Shown: piece by piece, positions 1-8,053 of the stretch
How positions within the stretch are numbered: position 1 is the stretch's first letter
Layout: each line of letters begins with the position of its first letter
Assembly (NCBI GenBank): GCA_942493375.1
Contig: OW818698.1
Span: forward strand, 4,898,001 to 4,962,000
Reading direction: 5' to 3'
Origin: G942493375 sp942493375
GTDB taxonomy: Bacteria; Armatimonadota; UBA5829
DNA length: 64,000 nucleotides
The notes under the pieces: model-generated
The model's input: only the letters and a program-made list of their open reading frames with translations
The model's database searches: none
Told to the model about the DNA's origin: nothing
Translations under genes and position numbers: made by a program

Positions 1-630
1 GATAATGTCCTTGCGCCCCTGCTTCTGCCATTTAGCATGGCCATCACAGCAACCGAAGTTTGTTCCACCGCAGTGTATAGCGCCATTGGTGTAACCCTGC
101 CCCCAGTCCTCCCAGAGGAATGTTTTGGTTGGATCAACTACAGATCCTATATTCACAGGACCGCCTCTAGGCAGCGTTCTTCCTATCGAGATCCAGTAGT
201 CTGGTATAACGACCATCGAGTTGATGCCGTAGTTTGTAGGTGATACACCTGTGGTAGTGTCCTTTGAATGGTCACCAGGATCGCGTGGGGAGGAAGCGCA
301 GTACCAAATGTTATTGCTCTTCACATACGGTGTAAGCGGATATGTCCAGGGACCACCATCGTAGGTGTTTGGGCCGGACTGAGGCGCTAGCATTGTGCCA
401 AATGGCCATGTCATGCTTTTAGTGTAGTATAGGTAAGGATAGGTCTCGTCATAATCTTCGCAATACATCATGACTGCCATGCCGATCTGTTTCAGATTGG
501 ATAGACAGGCTGCCTGCTTACCCTTGTCCCTGGCTTTAGCAAATACTGGGAAAAGTATTGCTGCGAGTATTGCTATAATCGCTATAACAACTAACAGCTC
601 AATCAGTGTAAATCCTTTCTTCTTAACCAT
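1..630 (-). CDS. DUF1559-type pseudopilin (partial, runs off left edge)
   Basis: Type IV pilin-like protein with a class III prepilin leader. It begins MVKKKGFTLIELLVV and continues AILFPVFAKARDKGKQAACLSNLKQIG, the usual start of the large secreted pseudopilin family DUF1559. The conserved Glu sits at position +5 after the predicted cleavage at G/F. The C-terminal H-x9-DG-like signature is visible as CDGHAKW close to the window edge, so only a few residues should be missing. The start is the ATG ending at 630, with a strong AAAGGAG ribosome site at about 639-645. No pilus or type II secretion machinery lies nearby. Family members are probably minor pseudopilins or surface fibres; the exact role is unknown. 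Confidence 0.9.
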   Translation of the reverse strand, partial: MVKKKGFTLIELLVVIAIIAILAAILFPVFAKARDKGKQAACLSNLKQIGMAVMMYCEDYDETYPYLYYTKSMTWPFGTMLAPQSGPNTYDGGPWTYPLTPYVKSNNIWYCASSPRDPGDHSKDTTTGVSPTNYGINSMVVIPDYWISIGRTLPRGGPVNIGSVVDPTKTFLWEDWGQGYTNGAIHCGGTNFGCCDGHAKWQKQGRKDII

Positions 631-971
631 TCCAATTTCTCCTTTGTCCTTTTAATCTACCTATTTGCCCATCGATAGATCACAGGTAGGACTAATATGA
701 GAATTCCAGTATGAAAGTTCCCGAAAATAAAAACATTTCAATGTATTTGTTTACACTAGTATGCATAATCATCTAGATAACAATATATAGTATTATGTGA
801 TGTCGTAATTGTCTCTAAAAATAATTTTGAAAATATTATTCTTTCTTGGGAACTTTAACCTTGGAAAACTCATATTGGTGCTACTAGAGTGCTGTACGAA
901 TTAGATATGCAGACTTGGTTGCCATTCTGTGTCGTTTCTATCTGTGCAGTAGTTATATCAAAGGAGAAGAG
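631..971. other. Divergent spacer between two pseudopilin genes
   Basis: AT-rich 341-base region separating two divergently transcribed pseudopilins. It contains the ribosome sites of both genes (about 639-645 on the minus strand, 961-968 on the plus strand). I see no RNA gene, long hairpin or convincing promoter consensus in it, though both promoters must lie here. Confidence 0.6.
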
Positions 972-1688
972 ATGATAAGGAAACAGGGATTCACACTAAT
1001 AGAGTTGCTAGTTGTTATAGCGATTATTGCTATACTGGCAGCCATTCTCTTTCCGGTCTTTGCCAAGGCAAGGTCAAAAGCAAGACAGGCAAGCTGTTCA
1101 TCAAACCTTAAGCAAATTGGAGTTGGACTTGCGATGTACCGGGCTGATTATGATGAAGTCAACTGTGTATATCGGATATGCAATAGTCTTGATCCAAAAC
1201 CCACCAGTTTCTACCCCCCGGATGTTTGGTGGGCGCCATACGATCCATCGGTTGCTCCTGATGCTACTCCAGGTGTTAACTACAATACTGGTCTGCTCTA
1301 TCCATATACGAAAAATGTAGAAATCTTCAAGTGTCCTGAAGATCGTGGCTGGCAGGTTGGATATGCAATGACATATATATATGGGTCTCCAATGGGACAA
1401 GCTGACTCTACATGCACCGATCCTTCCTGGCGCATAGTCGTCTGGGACCATCGCCGGACTCCGGGTTGTGCAGATACTACCAACTACACCAGTAATCCCA
1501 GACCGCCATTTTTGCCATTTGAAGGTCTGACGGGATGCGAAACCCACTATCCGACAAGGCACTCCGGAGGAGCGAATTTCCTCTTCTATGACGGACACGT
1601 CAAGTGGTCGCGTCCCAGCACTCTCCGGGTGTCGAATTTCCGTGAGCCAGGATCAATACCAACTATCCCATCATATCCCGGTGAATAA
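972..1688 (+). CDS. DUF1559-type pseudopilin
   Basis: 238-residue pseudopilin beginning MIRKQGFTLIELLVVIAI, then FPVFAKARSKARQASCSSN. It has the class III leader with Glu at +5, a single N-terminal hydrophobic helix that serves as the pilin core, and a C-terminal globular domain ending near FLFYDGHVKWSRP, the H-x9-DG motif. The upstream in-frame extension starting at 915 lacks a ribosome site, whereas AAGGAGAAGAG lies directly before the ATG at 972, so 972 is chosen. It is followed by a long palindrome that may end transcription. The role in the envelope is unknown. Confidence 0.9.
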   Translation: MIRKQGFTLIELLVVIAIIAILAAILFPVFAKARSKARQASCSSNLKQIGVGLAMYRADYDEVNCVYRICNSLDPKPTSFYPPDVWWAPYDPSVAPDATPGVNYNTGLLYPYTKNVEIFKCPEDRGWQVGYAMTYIYGSPMGQADSTCTDPSWRIVVWDHRRTPGCADTTNYTSNPRPPFLPFEGLTGCETHYPTRHSGGANFLFYDGHVKWSRPSTLRVSNFREPGSIPTIPSYPGE

Positions 1689-1694
1689 TCATCA

Positions 1695-1764
1695 TCATGT
1701 CATTCTGAACGCAGTGAAGAATCCCGATCACTTGAGATTCTTCACTGCGTTCAGAATGACATGA
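1695..1764. repeat. Long palindrome, REP/MITE-like, 29-bp arms
   Basis: Arms 1695-1723 and 1736-1764 are perfectly complementary over 29 bp with a 12-base loop. The core (GTCATTCTGAACGCAGTG and its complement) resembles an intergenic palindrome I recall from many unrelated bacteria. It lies between a pilin gene and the moaD-like gene and could act as a terminator, although no T-run follows. Confidence 0.85.
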
Positions 1765-1834
1765 CAATGGACCTTATTACGGGTAAAGTAATGCAGTCCA
1801 ATCGGAATATGATATAATTGAGTCGGATAGTTAG

Positions 1835-1873
1835 CACGCATTTTTTACGACCAACGGTCGAAAAGAATGCGGG
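1835..1873. repeat. Imperfect hairpin in moaD-like leader
   Basis: GCATTTTTTACGACC pairs with GGTCGAAAAGAATGC at 13 of 15 positions around a 3-base loop, about 15 bases before the MoaD start codon. A TATAAT hexamer lies upstream at about 1813-1818. The hairpin could be a leader structure; it does not match a molybdenum-cofactor riboswitch that I can recognise. Confidence 0.45.
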
Positions 1874-1886
1874 TTGGGGGTAAAAA

Positions 1887-2165
1887 ATGAAAATATCTGT
1901 TGAATATTTTGGACAGTTACAGCACATTACTGGAATTAGAAATGAATCAGTAGAACTCACTGACGGGGCGGATGTAAATGCTCTGCTTAGCCAATTAGCG
2001 CAGAGTTATGGAGATCGATTCAAGGAGTTCGTTTTCAATACAGATGGCAGCCTGCGGAAGAGCATACCTGTCGTAATCAACGACCGCCAGATAGCGTATG
2101 GTGAGAGTGTATCATTCCAGGATGGCACTCGTGTGATGATACTTTCACCAATAGCTGGAGGATAG
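1887..2165 (+). CDS. MoaD/ThiS-family sulfur carrier protein
   Basis: 92-residue ubiquitin-fold protein ending in the diagnostic Gly-Gly tail (LSPIAGG). Family members are adenylated and thiocarboxylated on this tail by an E1-like enzyme and donate sulfur for molybdopterin or thiamine synthesis. Internal features such as VVINDRQIAYG and QDGTRVMILSPIAGG fit MoaD better than ThiS, and the length is typical of MoaD. The next gene, an E1-like protein, starts three bases after the stop, so the two are almost certainly co-transcribed as carrier and activating partner. Downstream molybdate/tungstate transport genes support a role in a metal-pterin cofactor. Confidence 0.88.
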   Translation: MKISVEYFGQLQHITGIRNESVELTDGADVNALLSQLAQSYGDRFKEFVFNTDGSLRKSIPVVINDRQIAYGESVSFQDGTRVMILSPIAGG

Positions 2166-2168
2166 GGT

Positions 2169-2933
2169 ATGTTGAATATCACAGGCCGACCACTGACTGA
2201 TGAAGAACGAGCGATTTACGAATGGCAGATGTGGGTACCGGGTGTTGGAGAAGCAGGGCAGGAGTTGCTGAAAGGCGCTTCGGTGCTGATCTCCAGAGCT
2301 GGAGGACTCGGGGGTGTAGTGGCATATGAGCTGGCTGCAGCAGGTGTAGGGCGTATTGTCCTTGCACATGGTGGTAATGTCAACCATTCAGACCTGAATC
2401 GGCAGCTCTTGATGACCTATGACTCACTGGATACACCCCGTGTCGAAAGTGCAAAAAAACGGCTGAATGAGCTTAATCCGTTTATTGAAGTCGTAGCTGT
2501 TCCCGAGCATGTGGATGAAGAGAACGCAGCCGATCTGGTTGGACAGGTCGATATAGTCATAGACTGTGCACCATTGTTTACCGAAAGATTTTTGATGAAC
2601 CGCGAATCTGTCAGGCAGAACAAGCCATTAATCGAATGTGCCATGTACGATCTGGAAGCTCAGATCACTACATTTATACCGGGGCAGACACCGTGTCTGG
2701 CTTGCCTGCATCCGGAGAACCCGCCGGCTTGGAAACGCAAGTTCCCGGTGTTTGGAGCAGTCTCCGGAACGGTTGGCTGTTTGGCAGCGATGGAAGCAAT
2801 TAAGCTAATTACAAATATTGGGAGGACTCTGGCAGGCACACTGCTATTGATGGATCTGAGAGATATGGAGTTCCGTAGAGTCTCGATATCACGCAATCCA
2901 GAGTGCCCGGTCTGTTCGTCTTTAGTATCCTAA
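2169..2933 (+). CDS. E1-like ThiF/MoeB/HesA family protein, non-canonical
   Basis: 254-residue Rossmann-fold E1-like protein. It has the nucleotide-loop variant SRAGGLGG (residues 42-49), the conserved SDLNRQL segment, and two Zn cysteine pairs, CLAC (176-179) and CPVC (246-249). Compared with canonical MoeB, and with the second E1 in this cluster, several adenylation residues differ: the Arg of RYxRQ is Trp in YEWQMW, the acidic LxDxD loop reads AHGGN, the PKVES lysine is Arg (PRVES), and DGTDNF reads DCAPLF. It keeps full length and fold motifs, so it looks like a distinct subfamily and not a decayed gene. The best guess is activation or handling of the adjacent MoaD-like protein for a tungsten or molybdenum cofactor. 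Confidence 0.82.
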   Translation: MLNITGRPLTDEERAIYEWQMWVPGVGEAGQELLKGASVLISRAGGLGGVVAYELAAAGVGRIVLAHGGNVNHSDLNRQLLMTYDSLDTPRVESAKKRLNELNPFIEVVAVPEHVDEENAADLVGQVDIVIDCAPLFTERFLMNRESVRQNKPLIECAMYDLEAQITTFIPGQTPCLACLHPENPPAWKRKFPVFGAVSGTVGCLAAMEAIKLITNIGRTLAGTLLLMDLRDMEFRRVSISRNPECPVCSSLVS

Positions 2934-2971
2934 TCTTAGAGCAAACTAACTATCCAAATGAGGTTAATACT

Positions 2972-3745
2972 ATGTTGAAACGCGCTATTTGTGCAATCGC
3001 TCTGGCATTGATATTCTGTACCACATTGGTCTGCACAGGTTTTACTGCTGAGAAGAAACTGGAAATCCTTTGCGCCCCTGCGATGCGGGCTGCAATAGAA
3101 GATATGCGGATGGCTTTTAAGAAATCGACTGGTGTCAGCACACAGATTTCATATGAAGGTTCCGGTGCACTGCTTGCACAACTCCGTTTGAGCCCACACG
3201 GGGATTTGTTTATCCCTGCTGACAGGTTTTATACCGATGAAGCAGTTAAGACCGGATTAGCTGAATCCCCACGTATATTTGCATACCTTGTCCCGGTTAT
3301 AATAGTCCAAAAAGGTAATGAGTTTAAAATTCGTAAACTTTCGGATATGATGAAACCTGGACTCCGGATTGGGCTGGAGGATGAACGCGCTGGGGCAATC
3401 GGCAAAGTAACTGCTGAAGTGCTGAAGAAGAATCGCATCAAAGTGGACAAAATGAATGTGGTCTATTGGGCAAGCAAAGTTGATGAACTGGCCAATGCTA
3501 TCAAACTGAAGTCAATAGATGCATCAATTATTTGGAAACCGGTGGCAATACAATATCCGGAAGATATCAGTATCATCGAGATTCCAGGAAAGCAGAATGT
3601 AGTCGCGCCTGTATCAGCTGGTATAGTCAAATCTTCTACAAACAAAGCCACTGCCAAAAAGTTCCTGAACTACCTGACATCGAAAGCAGGAAAAGCAATA
3701 CTTGCAAAGTATCACTATCCTACAACCGATCCAAGTAAGAAATAG
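2972..3745 (+). CDS. ModA/WtpA-like molybdate or tungstate ABC transporter binding protein (copy 1)
   Basis: 257-residue exported solute-binding protein. A signal peptide (MLKRAICAIALALIF...) is followed by the ModA-type opening LEILCAPAMRAAIEDM, then HGDLFIPADRFYTDEA, ERAGAIGK and a C-terminal segment LNYLTSKAGKAILAKY typical of the family. It should capture oxyanions outside the membrane and deliver them to the permease and ATPase encoded downstream. The start at 2972 has GAGGT at a good distance and gives a clean signal peptide; the longer frame would overlap the E1 gene and hide the signal. A close paralogue follows at 4132, separated by a repeat-rich spacer. Confidence 0.88.
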   Translation: MLKRAICAIALALIFCTTLVCTGFTAEKKLEILCAPAMRAAIEDMRMAFKKSTGVSTQISYEGSGALLAQLRLSPHGDLFIPADRFYTDEAVKTGLAESPRIFAYLVPVIIVQKGNEFKIRKLSDMMKPGLRIGLEDERAGAIGKVTAEVLKKNRIKVDKMNVVYWASKVDELANAIKLKSIDASIIWKPVAIQYPEDISIIEIPGKQNVVAPVSAGIVKSSTNKATAKKFLNYLTSKAGKAILAKYHYPTTDPSKK

Positions 3746-3873
3746 ATTAACCTTAATACAATTCACTTAGTGTGTGGAATCGGAAAATAGTTACGGTTTT
3801 GTCATCCTGAGCCCCCAAGTTGGGGGTGCCAACTTATTTCAATTAGAAACCTGTATTAGTCTTGGGAGGCCAA

Positions 3874-3930
3874 ATTGTGGTGCGGGCTTCTAGCCTGCGA
3901 ACCCCGGGTTTCTTAGGAGGAACGAAGGAT
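3874..3930 (+). repeat. Dispersed repeat, copy 1 (other copy inverted at 43368-43424)
   Basis: 57-base sequence beginning ATTGTGGTGCGGGCTTC whose reverse complement recurs at 43368-43424 with a handful of mismatches. Both copies are intergenic and non-coding. Confidence 0.85.
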
Positions 3931-3969
3931 CTGCTTTTTCAGAATAGAAAAGCAGATCCTTCGTTCCTC
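3917..3969. repeat. Palindrome with 22-bp arms
   Basis: Arms 3917-3938 and 3948-3969 are perfectly complementary (GAACGAAGGATCTGC core) with a 9-base loop, followed by CAGGATGAC. It resembles the widespread intergenic GGAACGAAGGATC/CAGGATGAC family and overlaps the end of the dispersed repeat 3874-3930. Confidence 0.85.
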
Positions 3970-4075
3970 AGGATGACAAAACTTTTGGCTGGCAGTAAAG
4001 ACAAAAGCTGAGTCAATCTTGAATAATGCGGGCCAATGCAACGGATAATTGACAATTGAGAGTGGAAAATTGATA

Positions 4076-4114
4076 ATGGACAATGGACAGTTAAATTATG
4101 TCCATTGTCCATTT
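4076..4114. repeat. Palindrome before second binding-protein gene
   Basis: AATGGACAATGGACA and its exact complement, separated by 9 bases, form a 15-bp stem ending about 18 bases before the GTG start of the second ModA-like gene. It may insulate or attenuate the downstream genes. Confidence 0.8.
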
Positions 4115-4131
4115 TGATACGAGGATACCTG

Positions 4132-4920
4132 GTGTTGAAACGCTCTATCACTGCAATTCTGATTATTCTTTTATTCAGTATTGCGTCGGCTGGAGTATTA
4201 TCTGCTTCCGGTAAATCGAATCAGCCCCTCGAAGTTCTGTGTGCTCCTGCAATGCGTCCTCCAATCGAAGGAATGTTGATCAAGTTCAAGAAAGAGACCG
4301 GGATTGGTGCACAGGTTTCATTTGAAGCATCCAATGTCTTTTTGGGGCAGCTTAAACTGCGTCCGCATGGCGATGTATTTATTCCTGCAGATCGGTTTTA
4401 TACAGATAAAGCAGTCAAATCAGGATTAGTTGAAAAACCCAAAGTATATGCATATCTAGTACCTGTAATAATGGTACAAAAGGGCAACCCGCTGAGAGTT
4501 CGCTGTCTAGCGGACCTGACACATCATTCGATTCGAGTTGGTCTGGTAGATGAGCGCACTGGGGCAATAGGCAATGTGTCTGCTGCTGTTCTAAAGAAGA
4601 ACAACATTAATATTCACAAGATAAATGTTGTTTACCGTGCAACCAAAGTGGATGAACTAGCTAATGCCATCAAATTGAAATCTATTGATGCAGTAATCGT
4701 ATGGAAACCCATAGCTATGCTCTATCCAAAAGATGGAGAGATAGTAAACATACCGAATGACAAAAATGTAATAGTAACAGTCTCAGCAGGGATTGTCAGC
4801 ACATCACCAAATAAGCCGGCTGCCCTGGAGTTCCTTAAATTCCTTACATCAAAAACTGGCAAAGCAATTCTAGAAAAGTATCATTACCCTACAATTGATC
4901 CGAGAAAAATAGGGCTATAA
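4132..4920 (+). CDS. ModA/WtpA-like molybdate or tungstate ABC transporter binding protein (copy 2)
   Basis: 262-residue paralogue of the preceding binding protein, sharing LEVLCAPAMRPPIEGM, HGDVFIPADRFYTDKA, DERTGAIGN and FLTSKTGKAILEKYHYPT. GTG at 4132 is chosen as start because it yields MLKRSITAILII, parallel to copy 1, with GAGG about 8 bases upstream; the longer frame starts in a palindrome. It has a signal peptide. The permease starts 16 bases after its stop, so this copy is the one most tightly linked to the transporter. The two copies may differ in affinity or preference (molybdate versus tungstate), which cannot be read from sequence. Confidence 0.87.
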   Translation: MLKRSITAILIILLFSIASAGVLSASGKSNQPLEVLCAPAMRPPIEGMLIKFKKETGIGAQVSFEASNVFLGQLKLRPHGDVFIPADRFYTDKAVKSGLVEKPKVYAYLVPVIMVQKGNPLRVRCLADLTHHSIRVGLVDERTGAIGNVSAAVLKKNNINIHKINVVYRATKVDELANAIKLKSIDAVIVWKPIAMLYPKDGEIVNIPNDKNVIVTVSAGIVSTSPNKPAALEFLKFLTSKTGKAILEKYHYPTIDPRKIGL

Positions 4921-4936
4921 TTCTGTTTGATAGATA

Positions 4937-5770
4937 ATGCATAATATAACGCCTGAACCCGAAAAAAAGAATAAGAGAATGCGTATCCTGCCTTCGGTAT
5001 TTGATATTATGGCAGGCGGGATGCTGTTCATATATGTGGCATTCATCGCTCTGCTGGTACTGGTCGATGTTGGTTATATCCACGCCAGGGACTTCTGGTC
5101 CCTGTTCCGCAGTGAAGACCTTCGCTATGCTATGCGTCTTAGCCTTATAACATCCACAATTAGTGCTCTGCTGTCCTTGATTGTCGGATTGCCCGTGGGT
5201 TATGCACTGAGTCGATTCAGGTTCCGGGGCCGGATTATAGTAGATACACTTGTGGACCTGCCGATTGTGTTGCCTCCGCTGGTTATTGGTGTTAGTTTGC
5301 TGGTGTTTTTCCAGACCGCGATTGGCCGTGCGATTGAAAACGCAGGTTTCAGATTTGTGTATACTCCCCAGGGAATAGTGTTGGCACAGTTTACTGTAGT
5401 ATCTGCTTATGCTGTCCGCACTATCAAAATTGCTTTTGACGGGATAGACCCCAGACTGGAACGTGTCGCTCGAACACTTGGCTGGTCACGGCTTCAGGCT
5501 TTTTTCCGGGTGACTCTGCCAATGGCACGCAATGGAATACTTGCCGCAGGAGTAATGGCCTGGTCGCACGCGATCGGACTATTTGCACCACTGATGATAT
5601 TTGCAGGTACCACCCGTCGCAAAACTGAAGTACTGGCGACTTCAATCTACCTGGAACTCTCAATAGGTCGAATAGAGACAGCATTGGCTATTACTCTTCT
5701 TTTAGTTGTATTCGCCATGGTAGCAGTCACGATAGTTAAGAAGTATGTTGGGGACAGCAGTGCACTATGA
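4937..5770 (+). CDS. ModB-like ABC transporter permease
   Basis: 277-residue inner-membrane protein with about six hydrophobic segments and a cytoplasmic, charged N-terminus (PEPEKKNKRM). The permease-ATPase contact loop is recognisable around ARTLGWSRLQAFFRVTLP (EAA-type motif), as in ModB/WtpB/CysT permeases, and the segment DLPIVLPPLVIGVSLLV is typical of the family. It forms the oxyanion channel between the binding proteins and the ATPase. Its stop overlaps the next start by four bases (ATGA), indicating translational coupling. Confidence 0.9.
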   Translation: MHNITPEPEKKNKRMRILPSVFDIMAGGMLFIYVAFIALLVLVDVGYIHARDFWSLFRSEDLRYAMRLSLITSTISALLSLIVGLPVGYALSRFRFRGRIIVDTLVDLPIVLPPLVIGVSLLVFFQTAIGRAIENAGFRFVYTPQGIVLAQFTVVSAYAVRTIKIAFDGIDPRLERVARTLGWSRLQAFFRVTLPMARNGILAAGVMAWSHAIGLFAPLMIFAGTTRRKTEVLATSIYLELSIGRIETALAITLLLVVFAMVAVTIVKKYVGDSSAL

Positions 5771-6831
5771 ATTCTGAATACAACATGCTTACAATTGAGG
5801 GTCTGTGCAAGCACTTTCCTGCATTTTCACTCTCCGATATCTCGCTTTCAGTCTGCCAGGGTGAATACTTTGTGCTGCTGGGACCAACTGGTTCCGGTAA
5901 GTCATCGGTAATGGAGATGATCTGTGGTCTACGGTCTCCGGATTCCGGTACCATAACTATTGCAGGTAATGATGTAACGAGACTTGATCCCTCCAAAAGA
6001 CAGATCGGTTATGTCCCACAGGACTATGCGCTGCTTCCATTCAAGACTGTCAGTGAGAATATCGCATTTGGCCTCCGCGCCCGGCGTGTGGATTCACATG
6101 AAATGCAGACCAGAGTAAATGAGATAATGGAAGTCCTTGGAATTAGCCAGTTGGCCAAACGTCTTCCTGGCAGACTTTCCGGTGGAGAGAGACAGCGAGT
6201 CGCATTAGCCAGAGCATTGGTTATACGTCCGGCTATTTTACTTCTAGATGAACCTTTGAGTGCGATTGATGAAGACTTGCGGGATTCACTTGTAAATGAA
6301 ATCCGCCGGATACACCTGCGTATGGAAACGACGACCGTTCATATCTGCCATAACCTTGAAGAAGCATTTGCTCTGGGAGATAGAGTAGGTATTATGCGTC
6401 GGGGACGTCTTGCACAGGTCGGAACGCCAAATGAGATTTCCCGCAGACCGGATAACGCTTTCGTAGGAAAGTTCCTGCGCTTACCCAACACATGGGAAGG
6501 CGAAATTCGAGAGATTGGTTCTGAGCGTGCGTTTTTTGCTGGGGATATGCACATTCGAAACGTTGATGGTCCGGTAGGGCCTGCAATTGCAGTTATTCCC
6601 ACCGAATGTCTCTGTCTGTCTCACACTGAACCATCTTATGATTCTTCAATGCTGACATTTGCAGCATCCATTCAACCAGGTCTGCCTCAGGTTTTACGTC
6701 CCGAATTAAAACTGGCAGGCCCTTCAACCATCACTGTACCAGGGATATTTTCAGGAGAAGCCTGGCAGCCTGGCAATACCATATACGTCAGTATCCCCTG
6801 GGATAAAATTCACGTAGTCTCTGACGAATAG
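5767..6831 (+). CDS. ModC-like ABC transporter ATP-binding protein
   Basis: 354-residue ATPase. Walker A is GPTGSGKS (39-46), Q-loop region GYVPQDYALLP, signature LSGGERQRVALARA (137-150), Walker B LLLDEP (158-163) and switch His in HICHNLEEAFAL. A C-terminal extension of about 110 residues after the ATPase core fits a TOBE-type regulatory/oxyanion-binding domain. The start overlaps the permease stop (ATGA). It energises molybdate or tungstate uptake. The combination with MoaD- and MoeB-like genes makes a cofactor role more likely than a generic sulfate or iron transporter. Confidence 0.9.
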   Translation: MNSEYNMLTIEGLCKHFPAFSLSDISLSVCQGEYFVLLGPTGSGKSSVMEMICGLRSPDSGTITIAGNDVTRLDPSKRQIGYVPQDYALLPFKTVSENIAFGLRARRVDSHEMQTRVNEIMEVLGISQLAKRLPGRLSGGERQRVALARALVIRPAILLLDEPLSAIDEDLRDSLVNEIRRIHLRMETTTVHICHNLEEAFALGDRVGIMRRGRLAQVGTPNEISRRPDNAFVGKFLRLPNTWEGEIREIGSERAFFAGDMHIRNVDGPVGPAIAVIPTECLCLSHTEPSYDSSMLTFAASIQPGLPQVLRPELKLAGPSTITVPGIFSGEAWQPGNTIYVSIPWDKIHVVSDE

Positions 6832-6845
6832 AGAGGATATAAGCT

Positions 6846-7967
6846 GTGCCACTTTCATTTGATGAAGAATATAGATATAGTCGCCATCTCGTTCTACCCG
6901 GTGTAGGTATGGGTGGGCAGGAACGTGTAAAACGCGGGCGCGTGTTATTGGTCGGTGCGGGTGGACTGGGTTCTCCTGTTGCTTTGTATCTGGCTGCTGC
7001 TGGAGTTGGTAAGATTGGTATTGCTGATGCCGATGTAGTGGATATCAGCAATCTCCAGCGTCAGGTGCTTCACCGCACTCAGGATACAGGACGCCTGAAG
7101 GTTGATTCAGCTGCGGATACGCTGCACGCACTCAATCCATTAGTCAATGTAGTCCCGATACCTGAGCGTATTTCAGCAGCTAACGCAATGGAGATAATTG
7201 CTGACTACGATATAGTGGTAGATGGTACCGACAACTTCCCTTCCCGCTATCTGCTAAACGATGCCTGTGTGCTCTTAAAGAAGCCATTGGTGTTTGGCAG
7301 CATTTTCAGGTTCGAAGGTCAGATTTCAGTCTTTGGTGGGAAAGATAATCCCTGTTATCGATGTCTGTTCCCGGAACCTCCTCCCCCTGAGAATGTCCCA
7401 ACCTGCGCTGAGGGTGGTGTGCTTGGAGTCTTGCCCGGAATGATCGGATCAATGCAGGCTGCTGAGACCCTCAAGATGATCCTGGGAATCGGCGAACCAC
7501 TCTCCGGTAGGCTGCTTTTGTTTGATGCAATGGAGATGCGGCTTCGGGAGATCCGTGTGAGTAAGAACCCGGATTGCCCGATCTGCGGGGAGCATCCGAC
7601 TATTACCGATCTTTCAGACGAAGACCAATACTGTTCGATGGCAGCACCGACCGGTGATGAGTGCTCCACATGGGAGATGATGCCGGATGACCTGCGTTCA
7701 CGTATTGCAAATGGAGCTCCGATGCTGGTGGATGTGCGGGAAGAATGGGAACAGGAAGACTATCCCGGTTTTCCGAATTCCATTCATATGCCGTACCCCG
7801 TCTTCACCCGGAGAATGCACGAACTTGACTCAGCAGCAGAGATAGTACTCTACTGCTCAGCCGGAGCCAGAAGCTGGCTAGCTGCCGGAATGCTGAGACG
7901 CGCCGGTTTCGACCGTGCCTGGAGCCTTCGTGGAGGCCTGGTAGCTTACAAAAAGACCACTGATTAA
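6846..7967 (+). CDS. moeB: MoeB/ThiF adenylyltransferase fused to rhodanese domain
   Basis: 373-residue two-domain protein. The E1-like domain has RYSRHLVLPG, the nucleotide loop GAGGLGS (37-43), NLQRQ (69-73), DGTDNF (126-131), Zn cysteine pairs CYRC (170-173) and CPIC (244-247) and a candidate catalytic Cys187 in TCAEGG. The C-terminal rhodanese domain (about 280-373) carries the active-site loop YCSAGARS with Cys337. This MoeBR/MOCS3-like arrangement adenylates a MoaD/ThiS-type carrier and transfers persulfide sulfur to it. The start is GTG at 6846 with GAGAGGA upstream. It ends the metal-cofactor gene run and faces cobO across a palindrome. All canonical residues absent from the first E1 are present here. 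Confidence 0.92.
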   Translation: MPLSFDEEYRYSRHLVLPGVGMGGQERVKRGRVLLVGAGGLGSPVALYLAAAGVGKIGIADADVVDISNLQRQVLHRTQDTGRLKVDSAADTLHALNPLVNVVPIPERISAANAMEIIADYDIVVDGTDNFPSRYLLNDACVLLKKPLVFGSIFRFEGQISVFGGKDNPCYRCLFPEPPPPENVPTCAEGGVLGVLPGMIGSMQAAETLKMILGIGEPLSGRLLLFDAMEMRLREIRVSKNPDCPICGEHPTITDLSDEDQYCSMAAPTGDECSTWEMMPDDLRSRIANGAPMLVDVREEWEQEDYPGFPNSIHMPYPVFTRRMHELDSAAEIVLYCSAGARSWLAAGMLRRAGFDRAWSLRGGLVAYKKTTD

Positions 7968-7984
7968 TATATGAGTGAGACCCC

Positions 7985-8047
7985 GGGAACGCCAATCTCC
8001 TGATTGGCGAGTCTGGTAGGGACGCCAATCAGGAGATTGGCGTTCCC
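7985..8047. terminator. Nested palindrome between convergent genes
   Basis: Arms 7985-8009 and 8023-8047 are perfectly complementary over 25 bp. Each arm is itself a small hairpin, because CGCCAATC and GATTGGCG flank a 4-base loop. It sits between the convergent moeB-rhodanese and cobO genes, so it probably ends transcription from both sides, though there is no T-run. It resembles repeats dispersed in other genomes. Confidence 0.7.
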
Positions 8048-8053
8048 AGGGGT

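Larger units (their letters stand above)
3746..4131. other. Repeat-rich spacer between tandem binding-protein genes
   Basis: 386 non-coding bases packed with repeats: a GTCATCCTGAG-type motif near 3798, a dispersed repeat (3874-3930), a long palindrome (3917-3969), a GAATAATGCGGGCC motif (4022-4035) and a second palindrome (about 4076-4114) just before the next gene. No coding signal is seen. Confidence 0.8.

Noticed and set aside
1800..1886. Molybdenum-cofactor riboswitch upstream of moaD
   Set aside because: A hairpin is present, but the conserved core elements of the Moco motif are not seen.
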